Source: Pseudomonadota bacterium
GTDB lineage: Bacteria; Pseudomonadota; Alphaproteobacteria; Rhizobiales; Xanthobacteraceae
DNA length: 64,000 bases
Direction: 5' to 3'
Assembly (NCBI GenBank): GCA_023435725.1
Contig: JAEYRD010000128.1
Coordinates: forward strand, 30,903-94,902
The position numbers were made by a program, and so were the translations under genes. Within the stretch, counting starts at the first letter, position 1. The number at the start of each line of letters is the position of its first letter. Below, piece by piece: positions 16,150 to 24,132 of this stretch. The notes under the pieces were generated by a model. It was not told the origin of the DNA. It searched no databases and was given only the letters and a program-made list of their open reading frames with translations.

Positions 16150-17085
16150 TCAGGACGCCTTCTTTTTACGCAATGCGTCGACGAACTTGATCAGCTCGAT
16201 CGTGCCATCCCAGTCCTTGGTGGTGGCGGGATGAAAGCCCTTCTTCTGGCCGTCCTGGAGGCGGTCGAACGCGGCCTTGTCCTTGGCCGGCGCGTCGAAG
16301 AACGCCTTGGCGATCGCCGCCTTGGCCTCTTCCGGCAGGTCGGAATTGTAGGCATAGGGGCCGTTGATGATCGGCGCCGACTTGTGGATGATGCGGAAAT
16401 CGTCCTTTTTCATCGGCGAGCCGTCTGCGTTCTTCAGCATGCCCTTGGTCAGCATCTGCGCCAGCGTCGAATCGTCATCGCTGGTCCACTGGTTGGCGGC
16501 GACGTCGACCGTGCCCTGCGCCAGCGCCAGCATTGCGTTTTCATGGCTGCCGGTGAAGACGACCTTGCTGAAATAGCTGTCAGCATCCGCGATGCCCATC
16601 TTGTCGAGCTCGAAGCGCGGCACGTTGTTGCCGGAGGTCGAGTTCGGGTCGACGAGGCCGAGGTTCTTGCCCTTGAGCTGGTCGACGCTCTTGTAGGGGC
16701 TGCTCGCCTTGACGAAGAACACCGAGTAGTAGCCGGTCGAGCCGTCGGCGTTGATGTCGTTGGCGAAAGCATCGGTCTTGACGCCGGTGAGACGGGCTCG
16801 GGCGAACGAGGCCGAGCCGTAGCTGGCGATGTGAATGTTGCCGGCGCGCTGGCCTTCGATCACCGCGGCGTAGTCGTTAGCGATGCGCAGGGTGACCTTC
16901 ACGCCCAGTTCCTTGGAGAGATAGCTCATGAACGGCGCCCAGCGCTCGGTAACGCCCGAGGCGTTTTCCGCCGGAATGACCGCGAAGGTCAGCTCGGGAT
17001 ATTTGGCTTTCCAGTCTTCGGCGGAAGCCGACGAGGCGAAAGCGAGCGCGGCGACGCCGGCAAGAACGAGTCTGCGAGTGATCAT
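16150..17085 (-). CDS. phnD: Phosphonate ABC transporter substrate-binding protein PhnD
   Basis: 311 residues. Signal peptide about 1-22 (VALAFASSASAED-like end). The PhnD pattern is clear: FAVIPAENASGVTERWAPFMSYLSKELG, the IHIASYGSASFA ligand loop, LGLVDPNSTSGNNVPRFEL, and the SDDDSTL segment. It captures phosphonates in the periplasm for PhnE2C. Its distance from phnC is 66 bases. Confidence 0.95.
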   Translation of the reverse strand: MITRRLVLAGVAALAFASSASAEDWKAKYPELTFAVIPAENASGVTERWAPFMSYLSKELGVKVTLRIANDYAAVIEGQRAGNIHIASYGSASFARARLTGVKTDAFANDINADGSTGYYSVFFVKASSPYKSVDQLKGKNLGLVDPNSTSGNNVPRFELDKMGIADADSYFSKVVFTGSHENAMLALAQGTVDVAANQWTSDDDSTLAQMLTKGMLKNADGSPMKKDDFRIIHKSAPIINGPYAYNSDLPEEAKAAIAKAFFDAPAKDKAAFDRLQDGQKKGFHPATTKDWDGTIELIKFVDALRKKKAS

Positions 17086-17151
17086 GATACCCTCTTCATC
17101 GGTTGGGTCGGTTGACGCAAAATTGGCGACTAAACAAGTGCGGCGCGGCCC

Positions 17152-17961
17152 TCAGGCGGCCGCCACCGTTCCAAGCTCCGGAACGCCCCCGGGCGCCGGT
17201 GTAGGCGCGCCGCCCATGACGTCGGCGGCCTCGAGGTCGTAGAGCTCGCGCGCAACGTGGTCGGTCAGCGCGGACGGCGCACCGTCGAACACCACCCGGC
17301 CCGCGGCCATGCCGATCAGGCGGTCGCAATAGGTGCGCGCCAGATCGAGCGAATGCAGGTTACACAGCACGGTGATGCCGAAGTGCTTGTTGATGCGCAG
17401 CAGCGCATCCATGACGATCTTGGTGTTGCGCGGATCGAGCGAGGCGATCGGCTCGTCGGCAAGGATGATGTCGGGCTGCTGCACCAGCGCGCGGGCGATC
17501 GCAACACGCTGCTGCTGGCCACCGGAGAGCTGATCGGCGCGCTGGGCTGCGAGCGTAGCGATATCGAACTGTTCGAGCGCGGACATTGCCAGCGCCTTGT
17601 CGTGCTCAGGCCAGATCTGCGACAGCGAGCGCCAGGCCGGCATCGTCGCAAGACGCCCCATCAGGACGTTGGTCAGGACATCGAGCCGGCCGACCAGATT
17701 GAATTGCTGGAAGATCATCGCCGAACGCGCACGCCACTTCCGCAGCTCCTTGCCGCGCAACGCTGTGACGTCGGAGCCGTCGAACAGGATGCGGCCCTGT
17801 GTCGGCGTCACCAGGCGGTTGATGGTCCGCAGCAGGGTCGACTTTCCAGCGCCGGACCGTCCGATCACGCCGACGAAGCCGCCGGGAGAAACTTGAAACG
17901 AAGCGTCGTCCACCGCGGCTTTTGCGCCGAAGCGGCACGTCAGACCTTCCACCACCAGCAT
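17152..17961 (-). CDS. phnC: Phosphonate ABC transporter ATP-binding protein PhnC
   Basis: 269 residues. Walker A IGRSGAGKSTLLR, Q-loop FQQFNLVGRLDVLTNVLMGRL, signature LSGGQQQRVAIARALVQQPD and Walker B IILADEPIASLDP. The LVGRLDVLTNVLMGRL segment is typical of PhnC. First gene of phnCDEE, with a Pho-box-like site 44 bases upstream of its ATG. Confidence 0.95.
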   Translation of the reverse strand: MLVVEGLTCRFGAKAAVDDASFQVSPGGFVGVIGRSGAGKSTLLRTINRLVTPTQGRILFDGSDVTALRGKELRKWRARSAMIFQQFNLVGRLDVLTNVLMGRLATMPAWRSLSQIWPEHDKALAMSALEQFDIATLAAQRADQLSGGQQQRVAIARALVQQPDIILADEPIASLDPRNTKIVMDALLRINKHFGITVLCNLHSLDLARTYCDRLIGMAAGRVVFDGAPSALTDHVARELYDLEAADVMGGAPTPAPGGVPELGTVAAA

Positions 17962-18004
17962 GCAGGGCTCCAGAGTAGCTGGCTCCCACCGCTAGCGCCC
18001 GCGC

Positions 18005-18022
18005 TTGACACTTGTGTGACAC
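18005..18022 (-). promoter_or_regulatory. Pho-box-like site upstream of phnC
   Basis: On the minus strand: GTGTCAC-ACAA-GTGTCAA. Both 7-mers contain the TGTCA core with the 11-base period of a Pho box. It is oriented toward phnC and suggests PhoB activation of the importer. Confidence 0.65.
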
Positions 18023-18059
18023 TCGCGATGCGATGCGGCGATCCTACACACTTCGTCCC

Positions 18060-18088
18060 CTGTCATCGGATCGTCATGATAATGTCAT
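18060..18088 (+). promoter_or_regulatory. Triple Pho half-site array upstream of the transferase/phnM2 operon
   Basis: CTGTCAT at 18060, TCGTCAT at 18071 and ATGTCAT at 18082 are three direct repeats at exact 11-base spacing, so two overlapping Pho boxes can form. The first heptamer matches the PhoB consensus perfectly. The array ends 47 bases before the proposed ATG at 18136. Confidence 0.75.
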
Positions 18089-18135
18089 CAGTCCACTCGA
18101 AGAGGTACGCCCGCCCTCAAGCTATCGGATGCAAC

Positions 18136-18795
18136 ATGGCCGGCAAAACGCTCTCGGTCGAACCGACCATCGATCCCATGGCGAAGCTGCACGAGACCAG
18201 GCTCGGCGCCTATACCGAGGTCGGCGCGCGTACGATCCTGCATGAAGTCACGATGGGCGATTACTCCTATGTCGTGAACGACGCGCAGATCACCTTCACC
18301 ACCATCGGAAAGTTCTGCTCGATCGCTGCGATGACGCGGATCAATCCGGGCAATCATCCGATGCACCGCGCGACGCAGGCGCATTTCACCTATCGCTCCA
18401 GCGCCTACTTTCCCGGCGAGAGCGACGATACCGAGTTCTTCGACTGGCGGCGCCAGCATCACGTCCATATCGGCCATGACGTCTGGATCGGCCACGGCGC
18501 GGTCGTGCTGCCCGGCCGCAACATCGGCACCGGCGCCGTGATCGCGGCAGGCGCCATCGTCACCAAGGACGTGCCGGCCTATACCATCGTCGCCGGCAAT
18601 CCGGCGCGCATCGTGCGGCGGCGGTTCTCGGAAGAGGTCGCCGATCGGCTCGCGAGGCTTGCATGGTGGGACTGGAATCACGATAAGTTGCGGGAAGCAC
18701 TGCCCGATTTCCGTAAGCTCGGGATTGAAGATTTTCTTTCGGCATACGAAGCACGGACGAGTTCCTCAACCAGCAAACGAAGCGCGGTCGCGTGA
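18136..18795 (+). CDS. Phosphonate-locus hexapeptide-repeat acyltransferase
   Basis: 219 residues from MAGKTLSVEPTIDP. A longer frame open upstream reads through the Pho boxes, so this ATG is preferred. The left-handed beta-helix pattern is seen in GAYTEVGARTILHEVTMGDYSYV and again in VHIGHDVWIGHGAVVLPGRNIG followed by GAVIAAGAIVTKDVPAYTIVAGNPARIV. Catalytic His candidate in HVHIGHD. Members of this family embedded in phn operons are known as phosphonate-metabolism hexapeptide transferases; an acetylation of aminoalkylphosphonates like that of PhnO is plausible but not shown. Stop overlaps the next GTG start. Confidence 0.85.
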   Translation: MAGKTLSVEPTIDPMAKLHETRLGAYTEVGARTILHEVTMGDYSYVVNDAQITFTTIGKFCSIAAMTRINPGNHPMHRATQAHFTYRSSAYFPGESDDTEFFDWRRQHHVHIGHDVWIGHGAVVLPGRNIGTGAVIAAGAIVTKDVPAYTIVAGNPARIVRRRFSEEVADRLARLAWWDWNHDKLREALPDFRKLGIEDFLSAYEARTSSSTSKRSAVA

Positions 18796-19985
18796 CAGAC
18801 ATTTTCCTTGAAGGCGGCCGGGCCCTGATCGGCGCCGAACTTGTCGAAACTTCGCTTAGCGTGTCCGGACAGGACATCGCACGGATCGATGCCTCCAGGG
18901 GCCGCAGCCAGCTTGCAATCGATGCACGCAACCTGCTGGTCCTACCCGGCATCGTCGATCTGCATGGCGACGCCTTCGAGCGACAGATGATGCCGCGGGC
19001 CGGCGTGGACTTCCCGATCGACGTCGCGCTCGCCGACAGCGACCGCCAGGCGATCAGCAACGGCATCACCACGGTGTTCCACGCCACGACCTGTTCGTGG
19101 GAGCCGGGCCTGCGCAGCGCCGACAATGCGCGCGGCCTGATGGAGGCGATCGAGCGGCAACGCCCGCAATTCGCCGCCGACACCCGCTTCCATCTGCGGC
19201 ACGAGACCTACAATCTCGATGCCGAGGCCGAGATCGCGCAGTGGCTCAGTGAAGGCCGTGTCGATCTGTTCGCCTTCAACGATCACATGGACGGTACCGT
19301 CGCCGACATGGCGAAGCCGCGCAAGCGCAACCGCATGGTGGAGCGCACCGGGCTGTCGAGCGAGGACTTCGATCGCCTGGTCGGGCGCGTGGTCGCGCGC
19401 GCCGCTGAGGTACCGGCGTCGATGTCGCGGCTCGCCGCAGTGGCGCGCGTCGCCGAGGTGCGGATGCTCTCGCATGACGACGCGACCCCGGCGATGCGCC
19501 AGGAGTTTCGCGAGCTGGGCGCGATGATTGCGGAGTTTCCGATCAACGAGGAGACGGCGCGGGCGGCAGCGAGCCACGGCGATGCCATCGTCTACGGCGC
19601 GCCGAACGTCGTGCGCGGCGGCAGCCACACCGGCTGGACCAGGGCATCCGACATGATCGCCAAGGGACTCTGCTCGGTGCTGGCCTCGGACTATTATTAT
19701 CCCGCGCAGCTGCTCGCCGCATTTCGCCTCGCCGCCGATGGCGTGTTGCCGCTGACCGAGGCCTGGAATCTGGTTTCCGCCGGACCCGCGCGCGCGACCG
19801 GTCTTGCCGATCGCGGCGTCCTCGCGGAAGGGCGCCGCGCCGATATTCTGCTGGTCGACGACACCGTACCGCTGCGGCCGCAGATCATCGCCGTGATCGC
19901 CGGCGGCAAGCTCGTGCATCTCACCGATGCGACGCGGCTGCTCGGTGCGGCGGCGACGCCGCGTGAGGTTGTCGTTGCGGCGTAA
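18792..19985 (+). CDS. phnM: PhnM-like amidohydrolase, second copy
   Basis: 397 residues from a GTG that overlaps the previous stop (GTGA). It shares with PhnM the metal site region (PGIVDLHGDAFERQMMPR), FHLRHE, FNDHMDG, SHDDAT, APNVVRGGSHTG and LASDYYYP. It differs from the classical copy at 8731: HTDHLE is replaced by HGDAFE, and PGQRQF by a different loop. It probably hydrolyses ribose 1-alkylphosphonate 5-triphosphates or a modified analogue. It belongs to the Pho-controlled operon with the transferase and the DUF1045 protein. Confidence 0.88.
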   Translation: MTDIFLEGGRALIGAELVETSLSVSGQDIARIDASRGRSQLAIDARNLLVLPGIVDLHGDAFERQMMPRAGVDFPIDVALADSDRQAISNGITTVFHATTCSWEPGLRSADNARGLMEAIERQRPQFAADTRFHLRHETYNLDAEAEIAQWLSEGRVDLFAFNDHMDGTVADMAKPRKRNRMVERTGLSSEDFDRLVGRVVARAAEVPASMSRLAAVARVAEVRMLSHDDATPAMRQEFRELGAMIAEFPINEETARAAASHGDAIVYGAPNVVRGGSHTGWTRASDMIAKGLCSVLASDYYYPAQLLAAFRLAADGVLPLTEAWNLVSAGPARATGLADRGVLAEGRRADILLVDDTVPLRPQIIAVIAGGKLVHLTDATRLLGAAATPREVVVAA

Positions 19986-20003
19986 ACCGGTCATGGTCGG
20001 ACG

Positions 20004-20699
20004 ATGACTTTTCCCCGCTACGCGATCTATTTCGCCGCCGGCGCAGACAGCGCGCTGTCTCGCTTCGGCGCCGAGCTGCTCGGCTACGATGCCTGCACGG
20101 GTGACGAGCTGTCCTTTCCCGACGGCGCATTGCATGTCGCGCGGGACTGGCGCGACATCAGCAGCGATCCCCGCAAATACGGCTTCCATGCCACGCTGAA
20201 GGCGCCGATGACGCTCGCGCCCGGCAAAAGCGAGGCCGATCTCATGGCGGCCTGCGCGACATTCGCCGGCAAGGCGCGTTCGATCCCGGCAATTCGACCG
20301 GTCGTCGATTCCATCAGCGGATTCATCGCCGTCATTCCGGCCGAGCCGGTCGCCGCGCTTCAAGAACTGGCTGCCGATTGCGTCCGCGAGTTCGATGACT
20401 TCCGCGCCGCATTGACGGCGGAAGACCGCGCGCGGCGAAATCCCGAAAAGCTCAGCGAACGTCAGCGCGACTATCTCGACCGCTGGGGCTATCCTTACGT
20501 CATGGAGGAATTCCGCTTCCACATGACGCTGACCGGCAGATTGGACCCGGATCGGCGCCGACCGATTCTGGAGATGCTGCGGACGCGATTCGCAGCGCTC
20601 GGCCTCGAGACACTCGCGATCGATCGTATCGCGCTGTTCAAGCAGGACGACGCCAAGACGCGCTTCCGCATCGTCGGCGCGTGGACCCTGACACGGTAG
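20004..20699 (+). CDS. DUF1045 phosphonate-locus protein, 2H phosphoesterase-like
   Basis: 231 residues, starting 18 bases after the second phnM. Two H-x-T motifs define the 2H phosphoesterase fold: H62-A-T64 in YGFHATLKAP and H173-M-T175 in FRFHMTLTGRL. Proteins of this kind are found in phn operons. 2H enzymes open 2',3'-cyclic or related phosphodiesters, so this one could replace PhnP, the ribosyl 1,2-cyclic phosphate diesterase, for which no gene is visible here. The function is inferred; the motifs are seen. Confidence 0.87.
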   Translation: MTFPRYAIYFAAGADSALSRFGAELLGYDACTGDELSFPDGALHVARDWRDISSDPRKYGFHATLKAPMTLAPGKSEADLMAACATFAGKARSIPAIRPVVDSISGFIAVIPAEPVAALQELAADCVREFDDFRAALTAEDRARRNPEKLSERQRDYLDRWGYPYVMEEFRFHMTLTGRLDPDRRRPILEMLRTRFAALGLETLAIDRIALFKQDDAKTRFRIVGAWTLTR

Positions 20700-20702
20700 G
20701 CT

Positions 20703-21416
20703 TCATTGCCAGCTCGCAAGATTGAAGGCGAGCGCCACGACGCCAACCAGAATGAGGCTGGCCGCCCAGATCAGATCCAGATTGAACCAGCTCCGCGAGA
20801 CGAACCTCAATCCGAGATAGCGATAGACCAGCCACGCCAGGCATCCGCCGGCGCTGATCATGGTGACAACGTGCACCAAGGACACCAGCATCGCCATCCC
20901 GAGACTTGCCTTCATCAGCGCGCCGGCGGCCTCATGGCCGGCATCGAGTTCGAAGGCCCGGCAGAGCCCGAGATAGATCGGCACGAGCATCAAGGCGGCG
21001 CCGTGGGCAATGGCGACGGCAAATGACCAGAGCACCAATTGCGTTGGCGGAATTCGCGCCAGCGTGCGCGGATGGCGCCGCTCGATCAGCCGATAGACGC
21101 CGAAGCCAATGACGAGAAGACTCGCGCCGAGCTGGATCGAACGCTGCCACTCGGCCAGCACGAGCAGGAACGCGAATGGCAGCAGCACCAGAAGTGTTGC
21201 CAGGAGATGTCCGGCCGCCAGAGCCCACAACGCACCAAAGAGCGCGCGCGGGTTCTTGTCCATGAGCCCGGCCGAAACGGCGAGCGGCCATCCCATTCCC
21301 GGATTGACTCCGTGATAGAGACCGCTCGCAACGAGCGCGAGCCACAGCCAGCCCTGCGCCTGGCTCGCGTGTCCCCAATCTAGGCCGACGGGTAGCAAAA
21401 GGAGTCCGTCGAACAA
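20703..21416 (-). CDS. Integral membrane protein with NicO-like HxxNPG motif
   Basis: 237 residues with about six membrane helices. In the first helix GLYHGVNPGMGWPLAVSAGL resembles the HALEPGHGK motif of NicO/RcnA metal exporters, although the second His is replaced by Met. Other features are GALWALAAGHLLATLLVLLP and AIAHGAALMLVPIYLG. The start lies 37 bases inside the end of the SBP56 gene, so it is probably translated together with it. It converges with DUF1045. Substrate unknown; a metal or small-molecule exporter is possible. Confidence 0.72.
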   Translation of the reverse strand: MFDGLLLLPVGLDWGHASQAQGWLWLALVASGLYHGVNPGMGWPLAVSAGLMDKNPRALFGALWALAAGHLLATLLVLLPFAFLLVLAEWQRSIQLGASLLVIGFGVYRLIERRHPRTLARIPPTQLVLWSFAVAIAHGAALMLVPIYLGLCRAFELDAGHEAAGALMKASLGMAMLVSLVHVVTMISAGGCLAWLVYRYLGLRFVSRSWFNLDLIWAASLILVGVVALAFNLASWQ

Positions 21417-22780
21417 TCGCCGCCCTCCAGCCTGATCTGGTGCGCACGATATCCGTCGGGGAAGCTCACGAAGTAATCCTTGGCGAGCTCGAGGCCTCCG
21501 TTGGGACCGACATTGGCCATCACTTCCACACCCGGAACCCCATCGGGATAGAACTGGTCATCCCAGGTCGAATAGAGCGAATTGGTCCAGTACACGCGGT
21601 TGCCATCGCGGCTGATCTCGACCATCTGCGGACCGGCCGCAAATGCCTTGCCGTTCGGATGGGGCGTGCGGCGCGCGATGCCGCCGATGTGAACCGAGCC
21701 CGCAAGTTTCGGCTTTCGCGGATCACTCACATCGTACTGGCGCATTTCACCCGTGCCCCAGCACGAGACATAGAGAAACCGGTCGTCCATCGACAGATCG
21801 ATGTCGGTCACCAGCGGCGGCACGGCACCAAAGCCCTGGAGCAGCGGCGGGAGCTTCTCCTTTGGCGCGGGCTCCGGCGGAATCGTTGCCGTCTTCTCCG
21901 CGTGGAATTTTCCGCCCTCGCGCCACCAGGTCCAGATCGATCCTTCGAGGTTGGTGGTGTCGACCACGACGCCCGCAAAGCCGTATTCGCGAACCGGATC
22001 ATGCGCCGGCCGTACCTCCAGCGCCATCTGATGATTGGCGCCGAGGTCGATGGTCTGCACGTTGCGGCGGGCGCTGAGGTCCCAGAAGTGGAGACGATGG
22101 CCATACTTGTTCGCCAGCAGATCTTCCGGAACGATCCCGTTCTCGAACTGCGGGGGCAATCCCCATTCACTCGTCACCATGTAGTCGCGCGGCAGGTTCC
22201 ACCAGAAATCATAGTGCAGCGCCTGCGGACCGCGGTCGATCTCCCATCGTCCAAGAACCTCGAACGTCTCGCAATCCATGATGAAGACGCCTGGAGGTCC
22301 GTTGGTGCCGTCTTTGCCGCCGCCGCCCAGCGTGCTCACATAGATGCCGTCCGGCCCGCAATGAATGGTATGCGGACGCGAGTAGCCGGTCTTTCTGAAG
22401 ACTTCCTCGGGCTCGATGACCTTGTGGATCTTGGCTTTGGTCGGATCCGGCTTGGTATCGATGATGTAGATCCGCGACGAACGCAGTCCGGGGATGATGA
22501 GATAGCGCCGCTCGATGAAGGCATGTCCGGCGAGTGGCGACAAGGCGGAGGAGCAGGCATTCCAGCCGAAGTGATGAAACTCATCGCCCTTGTTGGGCAT
22601 CGTCACAGTGTGGACGATTTGGCTGTAGGTCGGCGATCCCGGCTTGACGTCGATGACCGCGAGAGCATCCGGCTTTGAGAAATCCGGACTGAGCAGCAAC
22701 GTGTAGGCAAAGTTCTCTGCGGGCGCTTCCATCGCAAGCTTGGGCGATGCGTGAAAGGTGGGATCCGGCCTCATCGTCAT
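21380..22780 (-). CDS. Selenium-binding protein 56 family / methanethiol oxidase
   Basis: 466 residues from MTMRPDPTFHAS; CAGGGAGGCAGTGCC precedes this ATG, so the ORF's 59 upstream residues are dropped. The SBP56 marks are present: HHFGWNACSSALSPLAGHAFIERRYLIIPGL in the N-terminal third, GYSRPHTIHCGPDG, ALHYDFWWNLPRDYMVTSEWG, DIDLSMDDRFLYVSCWGTG and the PHPNGKA segment. Bacterial SBP56 proteins are copper-dependent methanethiol oxidases. No signal peptide is evident. The nearby metY-like gene (1748) also concerns methylated sulfur but is 18 kb away. Confidence 0.9.
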   Translation of the reverse strand: MTMRPDPTFHASPKLAMEAPAENFAYTLLLSPDFSKPDALAVIDVKPGSPTYSQIVHTVTMPNKGDEFHHFGWNACSSALSPLAGHAFIERRYLIIPGLRSSRIYIIDTKPDPTKAKIHKVIEPEEVFRKTGYSRPHTIHCGPDGIYVSTLGGGGKDGTNGPPGVFIMDCETFEVLGRWEIDRGPQALHYDFWWNLPRDYMVTSEWGLPPQFENGIVPEDLLANKYGHRLHFWDLSARRNVQTIDLGANHQMALEVRPAHDPVREYGFAGVVVDTTNLEGSIWTWWREGGKFHAEKTATIPPEPAPKEKLPPLLQGFGAVPPLVTDIDLSMDDRFLYVSCWGTGEMRQYDVSDPRKPKLAGSVHIGGIARRTPHPNGKAFAAGPQMVEISRDGNRVYWTNSLYSTWDDQFYPDGVPGVEVMANVGPNGGLELAKDYFVSFPDGYRAHQIRLEGGDCSTDSFCYPSA

Positions 22781-23061
22781 GGCACTGCCTCCCTGTTTCG
22801 TCGGCTCACTCCAACCTGGCTCGGGATAGCGGCATAATGAAAAGCTGTTACGCGATGTCTTGAGATGCTCCGTGAGCCTCGTTGGCACGCCTACAATATG
22901 ACATCGCCGGGCTGCGGGAAACCGCCTGAGCCGCGATAATTCGACGCCTTCAGCCAAATGGAAGCCGGCAGGTTCGGGCCGAGGCGCGCACCTCGCTCTC
23001 GGCGTCGTCCCCGCGAAGGAGGACCGCCGAGAGATCTAGCAACAGCACACCGGGTGCCGCG

Positions 23062-24003
23062 CTACTTCCCCCACCGCAGCGCCAGCGCATCGCGCTCCTT
23101 TGCCAACTCCAGCAAGCCAGCGCGCGTCGCCGGATGCAGCGGCTGAAGCGGATGCCGCACGGTGTCCGACTTGATCACGCCGCCGGCCTGCATCATCGCC
23201 TTGCAGGCGATCAGGCCACATTGCCGGTTCTCATAGTTGATCAGCGGCAGCCAGCGTTCGTAGGCGGCTTTCGCCTCCTCGCGCTTGCCCGCGAAATAGG
23301 GATCGATGATCTGGCGGATGCCGTCGGGATAGCCGCCACCGGTCATCGCGCCGGTGGCGCCGGCATCGAGATCGGCAAGCAATGTGATCGCCTCCTCGCC
23401 GTCCCATGGTCCCTCGATATCGCTGCCGCCCGCCTCGATCAGGCTGCGGAGCTTTGCGGCAGCGCCGGGCACCTCGATCTTGAAATAGCGAATGTTGGAG
23501 AAGTCGCGCGACAGCCGCGCAAGCAGTTCGACGGTGAGCGGCGTGCCGGCGACGGGCGCGTCCTGGATCATGATGGGGATGCTGATCGCGCCCGAGAGCA
23601 CCTTGAAGAATTCGACGATGCCTTTCTCGGGCACCCGGAAGGTTGCGCCGTGATAGGGCGGCATGACCATCACCATTGCGGCGCCTGCGGCTTCGGCCTG
23701 CTTGCTGCGCGCGGCGCAGACGGCCGAGCTGAAATGCGTGGTGGTGACAATGACGGGAACCCGACCCGCGACATGCTCCAGCACCGCGTGCATGACGGTC
23801 TCGCGTTCGGCATCGGTGAGCACGAACTGCTCGGAGAAATTGGCGAGGATGCAGAGGCCGTGCGAGCCGGCATCGATCATGAAGTCGACGCAGCGGCGCT
23901 GGCCCTCCAGATCGAGCTCGCCGCGCTCATCGAAGATGGTGGGGACGACCGGGAACACGCCGCGATAGGGGCGCTGGGCCTTGTGTTGTGGCGTGACCGG
24001 CAT
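23062..24003 (-). CDS. DHDPS-superfamily protein, probably an L-2-keto-3-deoxyarabonate dehydratase-like enzyme
   Basis: 313 residues from MPVTPQHK at 24003, where GGAGAG precedes; an ATG at 24015 has its Shine-Dalgarno too close. A (beta/alpha)8 barrel with the Schiff-base lysine in YFKIEVPG. The DHDPS catalytic tyrosine position reads IMIQDAPVAG, so the Tyr-containing motif is absent. CILANFSEQFVLTDAER and GPWDGEEAITLLADLDAGATGAMTGGGYPDGIRQI look, from memory, most like sugar-acid dehydratases of the Azospirillum L-KDA dehydratase type. No arabinose genes are adjacent, so the substrate is unsettled. Confidence 0.8.
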   Translation of the reverse strand: MPVTPQHKAQRPYRGVFPVVPTIFDERGELDLEGQRRCVDFMIDAGSHGLCILANFSEQFVLTDAERETVMHAVLEHVAGRVPVIVTTTHFSSAVCAARSKQAEAAGAAMVMVMPPYHGATFRVPEKGIVEFFKVLSGAISIPIMIQDAPVAGTPLTVELLARLSRDFSNIRYFKIEVPGAAAKLRSLIEAGGSDIEGPWDGEEAITLLADLDAGATGAMTGGGYPDGIRQIIDPYFAGKREEAKAAYERWLPLINYENRQCGLIACKAMMQAGGVIKSDTVRHPLQPLHPATRAGLLELAKERDALALRWGK

Positions 24004-24132
24004 CGAACTCTCCATCCCTGATGTTATCTTGCGTCGGTGGCAGCGCTCGCGAGGCGCCGCATCAAAGATGTACTCGTCGCGCCGACCGGCGGCAATGCCG
24101 ATCGCGCGGCGCGGGGATGGAGATGATCGAAA

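Noticed and set aside
18942..20522. A 526-codon minus-strand frame
   Set aside because: Antisense to the second phnM and the DUF1045 gene, both of which show strong family motifs.
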